NCBI GenBank assembly: GCA_022774485.1
Contig: JALFLX010000107.1
Span: 1 to 13,496, forward strand
DNA: 13,496 nt
Reading direction: 5' to 3'
From: Bacilli bacterium
GTDB lineage: Bacteria > Bacillota_I > Bacilli_A > RFN20 > CAG-288
Below the pieces are notes generated by a model, which searched no databases, had not been told where the DNA came from, and saw nothing but the letters and a program-made list of their open reading frames with translations. A program made the position numbers and the translations under genes. Shown here piece after piece: positions 6,511 to 13,054 of the stretch. Numbering within the stretch: position 1 is the stretch's first letter; the number at the start of each line of letters is the position of its first letter.

Positions 6511-8193
6511 TATCGCTTTGATAATATCATCAATCAACATCTTCTCTTTGCTATCAACATTCTCAATTCCATCGTAGTTAAGCTCATAAGAAACCTTGAC
6601 AGAAGAAAAGCTTATCGGCTCAAAGCGAATAGAAGAGGAGTCCTTAAGAATCAGTTTGATTTGAGAGAAAGGTTCTAGCGTGAGCTTCTCTTCTGTTTCT
6701 AGAAGATAGTCGGTCTTAATCAAGGAAGAATAATCATACTTCTCTAATACTTCTACCTCTCCGACTGAAGGAAAGGAGAGATTTTTAATTCGATCAAAAA
6801 GGCTCTTTTTCTTCCCTTCTAGTGAAATCACACTTTCTCCTCGCTTGAAGTAACCATATTTATTGAAGAGAGACTCTAACACCAAATCTAAAGTCTTTCC
6901 CTGTCTTTGATAATATTCTGCCATATCCAAAAGATACGACATTGTCCCCATGCCATCTGCTTCTCTCATCTTTCTTGAAAGGAGATACCTTCCTTTTGAA
7001 TCATACCCTAATAATAGCATCTGCATCTCTTTGCTAAGATTTTCTAGCTCTTTTGATATCGAGGCAAATGAATTTCCAGTTTCTCTTACTCTCACATGGT
7101 GATAAGAAGCGATATTATCAATTGAAGCAGAGTGAGAGGGAGTGCATAAGATTTCATAATTCGGTCTCAGTGTCTTATTTCTTTGCATGATCTCTAAAGA
7201 GAAAGAGACAAGAAGCAGTGCCATCTCCTCAGAATCGAGAAAGGAAAGATCCCCTTTTCTATTAAGATAAGCAAGGGAAACTTTCTCTCCACTAGGATCC
7301 AAATTAAAAATCAGATTGATCTTCTCCCCTATTTTTCTTCTCTCATTAAATTGCTTTCTTGCTTCCTCAAAAGACCTCAGATCAACAGGATCAAGACAAG
7401 AAATGGGTTCTTCTTTGGAAAAATAATCTTGTCCATCAACAAATGTCAAAGGATATCCGTGTTCTTTTTTCAAAAGATAAACAAGCTTTGCCAAGCTTCC
7501 CCCTTGCACCGTGACAAGCGGTCGAATCAATCTTTCTCCACAAAAATAGCTGTGATAAGGTGAAACATGATCGACATAAGACAAATAAGAATTATCGAAA
7601 TCTTTTGTTTGATCAAAATAGAATAGACTTCCTTTTTCTTTTTTCTCTTCGATCTTGCAATCAAAAGGAAGAGATGAATAAATTTGATTAAATTCTTCCA
7701 CTTCTTTTTGGTTAAGTCTTACGCCATCTCTTTGATAAAACACAATCTCTTCATAAGAGGTGATTTCTGTAGAAGTACGGACTTGGATAATCCCATAAGC
7801 GTGTGTTTGCTCTAACGCCAAAGCAAGAGCATTAGAGGGATGAGGATCCCTGTCCGCGTAGACATCAATCCTAGAAGAAAGAAGAAGTTTGATGATTTCA
7901 GAAGCGATAAGGACACTGCCCTTTCTTTGATCAGAGGATACAACAAAAGAAAGTCTCTGATCAGGATATTCTCTCTTCATCAGTTTCATAAAAGAAAGAG
8001 TTGCTCTTTTCGCATTGATCACATTAACGCAGTTTGATCCAGGAAGAGAGGGACCTTGTAAGAGACCATGAGAAAGCGTAAGTTCTTTTCCAAACATTAT
8101 GTTTCTCTCTTCAAGCGATGCCTTTGTGATTGTCTCTCGATCTTTGATTGAGACTTGTTCACAATTTAACCAAGCGGTGATTCTATTGTTCAT
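6505..8193 (-). CDS. Degenerate alpha-D-phosphohexomutase (PgcA/phosphomannomutase-like pseudoenzyme)
   Basis: A 562-residue protein that follows the phosphoglucomutase domain order. ITAWLN near the N-terminus and ERNIMFGKEL at 29-38 sit where family members have the W-L segment and the FGTAGLRG motif. The C-terminal block from DGMGTMSYLLDMAEYYQRQGK to FNKYGYF (413-449) is an excellent match to the end of domain III/start of domain IV. The catalytic elements are lost. The TASHNP phosphoserine loop is replaced around 135-148 (IIQVRTSTEITSYE). The DGDADR metal loop reads DPSGEK (299-304), and the sugar-binding GEESYG reads GYDSKG (396-401). TLTGFKFIG is ETGNSFASI (371-379). It is therefore probably non-catalytic, acting as a regulator or scaffold. 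ATG 8193 has GAGG nine bases upstream; a TTG at 8208 is less likely. It overlaps the upstream gene by 11 bases. Confidence 0.8.
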   Translation of the reverse strand: MNNRITAWLNCEQVSIKDRETITKASLEERNIMFGKELTLSHGLLQGPSLPGSNCVNVINAKRATLSFMKLMKREYPDQRLSFVVSSDQRKGSVLIASEIIKLLLSSRIDVYADRDPHPSNALALALEQTHAYGIIQVRTSTEITSYEEIVFYQRDGVRLNQKEVEEFNQIYSSLPFDCKIEEKKEKGSLFYFDQTKDFDNSYLSYVDHVSPYHSYFCGERLIRPLVTVQGGSLAKLVYLLKKEHGYPLTFVDGQDYFSKEEPISCLDPVDLRSFEEARKQFNERRKIGEKINLIFNLDPSGEKVSLAYLNRKGDLSFLDSEEMALLLVSFSLEIMQRNKTLRPNYEILCTPSHSASIDNIASYHHVRVRETGNSFASISKELENLSKEMQMLLLGYDSKGRYLLSRKMREADGMGTMSYLLDMAEYYQRQGKTLDLVLESLFNKYGYFKRGESVISLEGKKKSLFDRIKNLSFPSVGEVEVLEKYDYSSLIKTDYLLETEEKLTLEPFSQIKLILKDSSSIRFEPISFSSVKVSYELNYDGIENVDSKEKMLIDDIIKAIK

Positions 8194-8932
8194 ATGACTT
8201 TTCCTCAACTTGAGAAGAGGTCTTTCTCTTCTTCAATAAGAAATCTTCTAAGTCTTTCTGAGAGCGGTCCACCTCTTTGCAGAGATGTAGATATTCTTGA
8301 ATCTTATCTCCGTCATCAGAGACTTCACTGTAGGCTCTGATATAGGAAGACTTGCTAAGATATGTGCCGATAGATCCTAAATCTTTCTCTTGTTTGCAAA
8401 GATAATAGACAAAGTTAAACACATCCTGGTATTCAGCCCCTTGATAGATAATCGTTTTCTTTTTAGATAAGAAATACGCTAATGCATAATACGCGTAAGG
8501 AAGATCCTGTTCCGAATATTTCTCTAAAGACTGAACATTCTCAAACACCTCTGGATGGTCTTCCGAATAGAAGGTGTTTTTCATATGTTCGCTGATAAGA
8601 GAATATCTAACAAGCAAAGTTAGAATCGGAGAGGGAGAAGGAGCATAGGAGAGCATCGTGGTGCCAAGCTCTTGATAATCTTTAAACAAAAACCCTTTAA
8701 AGCGGAGCGACATAAATGGATTTAAAATATAGCTCGCCTTGAACACGAAAATATCATCCGGCAAAGAAAGCAAAGATAATGCTTTGATCTTCGCGGCTTT
8801 TTTAGAATCCTGAGAATCAATGAACGCCAAAAGCTCCTCTTTTCTCAATTCAGAGGCATAGATGTCATACGCTAAGTACATCTCCTTTGCTAATTGGAAG
8901 ATGTCATCATAATCACGGTTGTTGATTCTCAT
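8183..8932 (-). CDS. Unrecognised soluble 249-residue protein
   Basis: I do not recognise a family. The protein is rich in charged and aromatic residues, predicted mainly helical, with no membrane segment or signal peptide. An N-terminal Tyr/Asp-rich stretch (RDYDDIFQLAKEMYLAYDIYASELRKEELLAF) is followed by hydrophobic helices. The C-terminal tail is strongly polar (about 220-249, KDLEDFLLKKRKTSSQVEEK). There are no Cys or His clusters suggesting metal sites. The ATG comes three bases after the upstream gene's stop and has no Shine-Dalgarno, so translation probably depends on reinitiation from that gene. Its 3' end overlaps the phosphomutase-like gene by 11 bases. The tight coupling on both sides suggests it works with its neighbours, possibly bridging the membrane protein and the pseudo-phosphomutase. 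Confidence 0.75.
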   Translation of the reverse strand: MRINNRDYDDIFQLAKEMYLAYDIYASELRKEELLAFIDSQDSKKAAKIKALSLLSLPDDIFVFKASYILNPFMSLRFKGFLFKDYQELGTTMLSYAPSPSPILTLLVRYSLISEHMKNTFYSEDHPEVFENVQSLEKYSEQDLPYAYYALAYFLSKKKTIIYQGAEYQDVFNFVYYLCKQEKDLGSIGTYLSKSSYIRAYSEVSDDGDKIQEYLHLCKEVDRSQKDLEDFLLKKRKTSSQVEEKSYEQ

Positions 8933-8935
8933 ATT

Positions 8936-10006
8936 TTAAATTGCAGTTTGATACAATAATCCGACAAGATAAACCATCAGAGTGACCAAAGAGATCAGGC
9001 AAGCTAGAGTCAACGTAATCACGGAGAGAGAATGAAGAACACGATACATTTTTCTATTCTTAAGCTCTGAGACATTGACCACTTTATCGAAGTCGACATA
9101 ACTAGAGGAAAGCTTAGAGAAGTCTTTGATATCACCTTTTAATAAAATACGGTTGTTGATTGCACCACAAAGGTAATTATAAAGATCATCTCTACCTTTT
9201 TCTAAGTCTTGAAACACGCGTTTGGTATTCTTTTTCAAGAAACGACGCGCATAGTTATAAGGTTCTGAGATATTGCATCGATAGCCGTGGAAAAGAATGA
9301 AGAAAAGGTCGTATAAGAAGATAATAATCGGTTCTAAATAGCAGAGATATGTCATCGCTTTAGAAGGATCCGGATGATAAATAACATTTCGAAATGGGAA
9401 GAAGGGATAGAGGAACAAGAAAGCGAGGATGAAATTTAGGACAACGAAAATGATTGCATCCAAGATTGCTATGACTCCGCTTTTCTTCGAATCATCTTTG
9501 CTGAAGGCTCTTTTTTGAATGATGTTGAGAGAGCGGTAGACAAGCTGATTCATATCTCTAAGATATCCATCACACTGTTCTTTGATTTCTCGTTTCTTAT
9601 TCTCCAAAGGAATAGTCTCATCCGCAATAATCTCATTGATGCTCATGTCTTTTCCCTGAATGGTGTAGATCAATTCCCCTAACGTGGTCAGCTCACCGGA
9701 GTAATTCGGATTGATCGCAAGAGGGTTGAGATAATACTCTGGAAAAGAGTGAAGTGCGAGATAATTTAACGTCGTCTCCTCAATAAAAACATCTCGTAAT
9801 GTCTGTGGTTCTTGAGAGAGAGACTCGTATCCTTTAACGATATCCATCGCCTTTTTGCTTAGGTGATTTTTCGCTTGTAAAACATTCACCTGCAAAACCT
9901 TGTAGGCATCTGATTGGAAAAGAGTGTTCTTATACTGGAACGCATATTGAGAACAATCCCAACCTCCTTCTTCCGCTAGAAGATAAAATTTTAATTCTTC
10001 TTTCAT
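8936..10006 (-). CDS. Unrecognised membrane protein, three predicted helices
   Basis: A 356-residue protein of unknown family. A long, mainly polar N-terminal region (1-175) is followed by hydrophobic segments at about 178-203 and 218-240, a cytosolic-looking charged loop (about 241-320), and a C-terminal helix at about 325-352. The ATG at 10006 is preferred: GAGG lies about nine bases upstream and the previous gene's stop is one base away. An in-frame start at 10057 would run 50 bases into the upstream gene without a better ribosome binding site. The polar N-terminal region is large enough to be a separate domain, but shows no motif I can name. It is the third gene of the rluA-family operon. 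Confidence 0.75.
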   Translation of the reverse strand: MKEELKFYLLAEEGGWDCSQYAFQYKNTLFQSDAYKVLQVNVLQAKNHLSKKAMDIVKGYESLSQEPQTLRDVFIEETTLNYLALHSFPEYYLNPLAINPNYSGELTTLGELIYTIQGKDMSINEIIADETIPLENKKREIKEQCDGYLRDMNQLVYRSLNIIQKRAFSKDDSKKSGVIAILDAIIFVVLNFILAFLFLYPFFPFRNVIYHPDPSKAMTYLCYLEPIIIFLYDLFFILFHGYRCNISEPYNYARRFLKKNTKRVFQDLEKGRDDLYNYLCGAINNRILLKGDIKDFSKLSSSYVDFDKVVNVSELKNRKMYRVLHSLSVITLTLACLISLVTLMVYLVGLLYQTAI

Positions 10007-10007
10007 C

Positions 10008-10523
10008 TTATACCTCAAGAGGATACAACCACTGGAAGAGTCCCTGTAAGAAACCATCCGGGAAAGGAATCATCCTGCGGATAGAAATCAAAAACAAGAA
10101 CACAAATCCATATGTCATCAAAAAGAAGAACAAACCATCAAAGATCTTTTGAACAATGCGAATCGGCTTGTGAATATTGGGGTTTATACCGATAAAGAAC
10201 AGTTTCCACAATAAGAAAGACACAAGATAAGTGAGAAGATAAACACATAATAAGAAAAATGAGAACGAGAGGTGATAGATTTCTTTTACCGAAAGCTCCT
10301 CATACCCTTTAAACATCCAGGAAAATAATACCAGGAATGTCTTCCCGATTTTCGTTTCCACTCCCAAATCCGGAAAAGCCATGTTCAAAAAGAGAAAAAT
10401 AGACACCATAACAAAAGCTGGCAAAGAGCAAGCGATATAAAAGCGAAGTCTATTGTGAGAAAGAAGAATGGTCGGTATTAGAAAGAGAACGAAAAGGAAG
10501 ATCAAGATCAAAGAAAGCGACAT
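10008..10523 (-). CDS. Unrecognised small membrane protein, four predicted helices
   Basis: A 171-residue, very hydrophobic protein with segments at about 3-21, 28-50, 84-112 and 126-148. A positively charged stretch near residue 116-124 (NIHKPIRIVQK) suggests a cytoplasmic loop. No catalytic motif is visible and I do not recognise the family. CAAGG lies about seven bases before the ATG, inside the end of the preceding pseudouridine synthase gene (stop at 10525-10527, one base away). The next gene follows after one base. It probably forms a complex with the membrane protein encoded next; that is inference from gene coupling. Confidence 0.75.
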   Translation of the reverse strand: MSLSLILIFLFVLFLIPTILLSHNRLRFYIACSLPAFVMVSIFLFLNMAFPDLGVETKIGKTFLVLFSWMFKGYEELSVKEIYHLSFSFFLLCVYLLTYLVSFLLWKLFFIGINPNIHKPIRIVQKIFDGLFFFLMTYGFVFLFLISIRRMIPFPDGFLQGLFQWLYPLEV

Positions 10524-10524
10524 G

Positions 10525-11496
10525 TTATAACCTTGAAATCGATGCGAGAATCTTCTCCTCTTTCTCCGGGAGCTTACTCCTGAACTCCTTTCCGGAGAGA
10601 TAAGAAAGAGGGCCCTCTAGTTCTAAAAATTTGAAATAAGAAGCGTGTAAAAATTGATTCTTCAATCCATACATCTTCTCAAAATTCTCATTGACTGAAA
10701 AATCACCGTATTTGCTATCCCCGACAATCGGGTGAGAGATGCTTGCAAAATGAACTCTCAACTGATGCGTTCTTCCGGTGAGAAGCTCCGCTTCCACAAG
10801 GGAAAAACCGCACTGATACGCCTTGATTCGATGGAAGCGAGTCAAAGCAGGCTTTGCTCCTTTGCTCAAAGAACCGACTTTGACAATCTTCTTCTCGCTA
10901 TCCTTGATCAGTGGGAAGTTAATCTCACCTCTCTCAGAAGTGATTCCTCTAACCAAAAGCGTATATCTTTTCTCAATCTGATCGCGTTCCCGGAATAAGC
11001 GCAAAAGCTCCTGTAACGTGACAATATTTATTCCAAAGATAACAATTCCAGAAGTGTTTCGATCCAGGCGGTGGGCAGGAGAAGGAATAAAACCAGTTAA
11101 GTCAGAAGGATCCCATTCCCGCTTTTCTTTCAAATAATTGAGAACCATGTTTTGAAGTGTGATTCTCTTTTCCCCTTCATCTTCATGAACCAAAAGCCCT
11201 TTGGGTTTATCGACCACTAAGATATTCTCATCCTCATATAAAATCGGAAAATCCGCTTTCACAGGTCTTAAGATTGCATCTTTATGGAATTGATTTAACA
11301 GTTCTTCTTTCAAATAGACAGAGATCTGATCTCCTTCTTTCAGCAGATAATCAATGCTGACTCTCTTCCCGTTTACCTTGACATCTTTCTGACGGAACAT
11401 CTTATAGATAAAAGAGACCGGAGCATCTTTCAGCATCCTCTTTAAGAATTTATCGATTCTCTGATTGCAGTTATTTCGATCAATTTGGTATTCCAT
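10525..11496 (-). CDS. RluA-family 23S rRNA pseudouridine synthase with S4 domain
   Basis: A 323-residue protein that isomerises uridines in 23S rRNA. The S4 RNA-binding domain (about 11-60) includes QRIDKFLKRML and KDVKVNGKRVSIDYLLKEGDQI. The synthase domain starts with ENILVVDKPKGLLVH (90-104) and has the catalytic signature HRLDRNTSG (142-150, nucleophile D145). Later motifs are the RYTLLV strand and the GRTHQLRVHFASISHPIVGDSKYG block. Family members modify either the RluC sites (955/2504/2580) or the RluD sites (1911/1915/1917). The sequence leans towards the RluC type, but I do not assign a symbol. It is the first gene of a five-gene minus-strand operon with a TATAAT six bases before the ATG and no Shine-Dalgarno. 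Confidence 0.92.
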   Translation of the reverse strand: MEYQIDRNNCNQRIDKFLKRMLKDAPVSFIYKMFRQKDVKVNGKRVSIDYLLKEGDQISVYLKEELLNQFHKDAILRPVKADFPILYEDENILVVDKPKGLLVHEDEGEKRITLQNMVLNYLKEKREWDPSDLTGFIPSPAHRLDRNTSGIVIFGINIVTLQELLRLFRERDQIEKRYTLLVRGITSERGEINFPLIKDSEKKIVKVGSLSKGAKPALTRFHRIKAYQCGFSLVEAELLTGRTHQLRVHFASISHPIVGDSKYGDFSVNENFEKMYGLKNQFLHASYFKFLELEGPLSYLSGKEFRSKLPEKEEKILASISRL

Positions 11497-11502
11497 GCAA
11501 GA

Positions 11503-11511
11503 ATTATACCA
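11503..11511 (-). promoter_or_regulatory. Extended -10 promoter of the RluA-family operon, leaderless geometry
   Basis: On the minus strand, TGGTATAAT is a perfect extended -10. It ends six bases before the ATG at 11496. No good -35 is found 16-17 bases upstream (GAAAAC or CGAAAA). The start site would coincide with the ATG. Confidence 0.65.
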
Positions 11512-11550
11512 TTTTTATCGCCATGTTTTCGCGTTTCGATTAGTTTTTTC

Positions 11551-11578
11551 TTGACATCGTAACCGAATTCTATAAAAT
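11551..11578 (+). promoter_or_regulatory. Promoter of tRNA-Ser
   Basis: A consensus TTGACA (11551-11556), 16-base spacer and TAAAAT (11573-11578, part of TATAAAAT). It diverges from the RluA-family promoter. A transcript would start near 11585, about 27 bases before the tRNA. Confidence 0.8.
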
Positions 11579-11611
11579 AGTAATGCTGTCGTTTGACAAC
11601 ACTAAAACTTT

Positions 11612-11702
11612 GGAGCGATACTCAAGAGGCTGAAGAGGTGGGCTTGGAAAGCTCATAGACGGGTAAAACCGTGCGAGAGTTCAAATCTCTCTCGCTCCGC
11701 CA
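11612..11702 (+). tRNA. tRNA-Ser (anticodon GGA)
   Basis: A 91-base class II tRNA. Acceptor GGAGCGA (11612-11618) pairs with TCGCTCC (11692-11698), with discriminator G and encoded CCA (11700-11702). The anticodon stem TGGGC/GCTCA holds loop TTGGAAA, giving anticodon GGA, which reads UCC and UCU. A long variable arm (ACGG/CCGT stem) and T arm GAGAG-TTCAAAT-CTCTC are present, as expected for serine. Confidence 0.95.
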
Positions 11703-11774
11703 TCGATTATTACAACGAAATCCCTCATCAATTAGAGAGAAATCGTGTTGACATATATTCTCGAAAAGAGAAGG

Positions 11775-11798
11775 AAGCCACCATCGGGTGGTTTTTTT
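11775..11798 (+). terminator. Rho-independent terminator after tRNA-Ser
   Basis: CCACC (11778-11782) pairs with GGTGG (11787-11791) around loop ATCG, extended outward by A/G-T pairs, then seven T's (11792-11798). The 72 bases between tRNA and hairpin hold no second tRNA. Confidence 0.85.
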
Positions 11799-11908
11799 CT
11801 TGTTTCTTTTTATGGTAAAAAAACATAGCATCACAGAGAATGTAAAACCAGTAATATGGTTCCGTTAAGCATTTTAATAATTTCAAATACATTGAAAAAG
11901 TATTTTTT

Positions 11909-11917
11909 TGATAGAAC
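11909..11917 (+). promoter_or_regulatory. Possible extended -10 for the small membrane protein
   Basis: TGATAGAAC resembles an extended -10 and lies 34 bases before the strongest ribosome binding site's ATG (11952). A weak AT-rich hairpin (AAATAC/GTATTT followed by T's) overlaps the upstream part, 11885-11909. Evidence is thin. Confidence 0.3.
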
Positions 11918-11951
11918 AGTCACATACAAACAGCATGTAAGGTGGTGAATT

Positions 11952-12326
11952 ATGGAGAGAATTTAAGCGATTAAAGCCGGGGAAGAGATGACAGAAGAAG
12001 AAAGAAAAAGATTCTCTCACTTCTTTGACACCTCGGAAGCATATCTCTCTGAAAAAGTTGAATTGCCTTCTTATAAAAAGCATCAAAATTTAATCGGTTT
12101 CATTCTATCAATTGTCATCATCATATATAGCTCAATCTCTTATCTTCTCTTTGTGACCTATCAAGTCCCGCTCCCGTTCTATCTTGTTGATGTCCTTCTT
12201 TCTATCCTATCTATCTTCTTGTTCTTCTTCTATCGAAAGAGTGCAGTCCGTTATTTCTACCCTGTCGATCTCATCGTTCTTCTCACCAATATCGTCCTCA
12301 TCACTTCTCTCTTATCTCAGATTTAG
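11952..12326 (+). pseudogene. Small membrane protein with an in-frame stop near its N-terminus
   Basis: The best ribosome binding site here, AAGGTGGTG (11939-11947), precedes ATG 11952. That frame reads MERI, meets TAA (11964-11966), then continues in the same frame as AIKAGEE into the 112-residue open frame starting at ATG 11988. The longer frame would encode about 124 residues. The protein has a charged N-terminus and three hydrophobic segments (NLIGFILSIVIIIYSSISYLL, YLVDVLLSILSIFLFFF, DLIVLLTNIVLITSLL). No family is recognised. Either a nonsense change disabled the original start and translation now uses 11988 (GGGGA five bases upstream), or the four-codon frame is a leader peptide. Its stop overlaps the next gene's AGGAG. 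Confidence 0.5.
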
Positions 12327-12337
12327 GAGCACGACAT

Positions 12338-12583
12338 ATATTTAAAGAAACACTAAATGAAATCATGGCAAAAAGACTTCTCTCGAGAGAAAAGCTTTCT
12401 GAAATAACAGGGGCGAATGTCACCCTAATCGATGAGTGGTTAAACAGCACAAAAGAACCTGATGAGAGACAAATTCAAAAGCTCTCTGAAAAACTTAATA
12501 TCGCAATTTCTTCGTATTCGTCAATTCAGGACACTTCACAAGGTTCGACCATTCCATTGTCGTCATCGAATTCAACGGGCTGA
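12338..12583 (+). pseudogene. XRE-type helix-turn-helix fragment, start lost and C-terminus displaced by IS66 sequence
   Basis: The frame from 12365 (MAKRLLSREKLSEITGANVTLIDEWL...) looks like an XRE/lambda-repressor HTH, with scaffold LSEITGANVTLIDEWLNSTKEPDERQIQKLSEKLNI. It lacks the usual first helix. Reading upstream in frame supplies it (FKETLNEIMAKRLL), back to ATA at 12338, which sits eight bases after AGGAG (12325-12329), where an ATG would be expected. No Shine-Dalgarno precedes the ATG at 12365. After about 12510 the frame turns low-complexity (Ser/Thr-rich) because it enters IS66-type sequence read in another frame. It probably was a DNA-binding regulator coupled to the preceding membrane protein gene. 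A functional short product cannot be excluded. Confidence 0.5.
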
Positions 12584-12651
12584 AGATCACGACCAGCCTC
12601 GAACATGCCAAAGCCATCTTGAAGGACTATTATGGAAAAGATAAAAATTGA
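12544..12651 (+). pseudogene. IS66 tnpA-like 3' remnant
   Basis: This frame reads FDHSIVVIEFNGLKITT, then SLEHAKAILKDYYGKDKN and TGA. The pattern of a short β-hairpin (E-F-N-G-L-K-I) followed by an amphipathic helix ending near a 20-base overlap with tnpB is typical of the C-terminus of the small IS66 accessory protein TnpA. The N-terminal half is missing, or out of frame with the XRE-like sequence. Upstream in this frame the first stop is at 12496-12498 and no start codon is seen in between. Confidence 0.55.
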
Positions 12652-12970
12652 AGGCAAGAGTATCTATCTTTATTCCCATCAGATTGACATGAGAATGGGA
12701 ATGGAGAAGATACAGGTCCTTCTGTCGCAGAATTTCTCCCCCTCGGAATTGCAGGACTCGATCTTCGTTTTCATATCCAAAAGCAGGAAGATAGCGAAGG
12801 TGTACGTCGAGGACGAATTCGGCCGCTGGCTGATGATCAGGGAGTTGAATTACACCAGCTTCAAGATCCCGCGTTCAGACGAAGACGGAAAGCTGACTTT
12901 CGAGGACGTCAAATATCTGATGGATGGAGCGGAAATCGTATCAGAAAGAAAGCGGATAAAATACGCATAA
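12632..12970 (+). CDS. tnpB: IS66 family accessory protein TnpB
   Basis: A 112-residue protein matching the IS66 Orf2 family: IYLYSHQIDMRMGMEKI (11-27, the conserved Y-x5-DMR-x-G), SIFVFISKSRKIAKVYVEDEFGRWL (43-67), and C-terminal LTFEDVKYLMDGAEIV (88-103). Length is normal for the family. TnpB is needed with TnpA and TnpC for efficient IS66 transposition, although its biochemical role is not settled. The start overlaps the tnpA remnant by 20 bases, and GAAGGA (12621-12626) is the ribosome binding site. The frame is intact, so decay of the element appears recent or partial. Confidence 0.88.
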   Translation: MEKIKIEGKSIYLYSHQIDMRMGMEKIQVLLSQNFSPSELQDSIFVFISKSRKIAKVYVEDEFGRWLMIRELNYTSFKIPRSDEDGKLTFEDVKYLMDGAEIVSERKRIKYA

Positions 12971-12991
12971 GGACTTCTTTTCGAAAAGCCG

Positions 12992-13017
12992 AAAAAGCCG
13001 ATGAATTCGGCTTTTTT
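12992..13017 (+). terminator. Rho-independent terminator between tnpB and the coiled-coil frame
   Basis: AAAAAGCCGA (12992-13001) pairs with TCGGCTTTTT (13007-13016) around loop TGAAT, with T's to 13017. A separate perfect 12-bp palindrome, CTTTTCGAAAAG (12977-12988), lies just before it. A terminator inside an IS66 operon is unexpected. Confidence 0.8.
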
Positions 13018-13039
13018 GCTTTTAAAATAGAATGAAAAA

Positions 13040-13048
13040 TGTTATAAT
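13040..13048 (+). promoter_or_regulatory. Extended -10 promoter of the coiled-coil frame, leaderless geometry
   Basis: TGTTATAAT is a perfect extended -10 and ends six bases before ATG 13055. No Shine-Dalgarno precedes the ATG. It restarts transcription after the terminator at 12992-13017. Confidence 0.6.
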
Positions 13049-13054
13049 ATTCAT

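Noticed and set aside
8194..8208. TTG start for the phosphohexomutase-like gene at 8208
   Set aside because: The ATG at 8193 has GAGG nine bases upstream, and that GAGG would be inside the coding region if TTG were used.
10007..10057. Longer start for the 3-helix membrane protein at 10057
   Set aside because: It would overlap the upstream gene by 50 bases. The ATG at 10006 has GAGG and sits one base after the upstream stop.
11622..11834. 70-residue minus-strand ORF across the tRNA and its terminator
   Set aside because: It is the complement of the tRNA-Ser and the hairpin, so not a protein gene.
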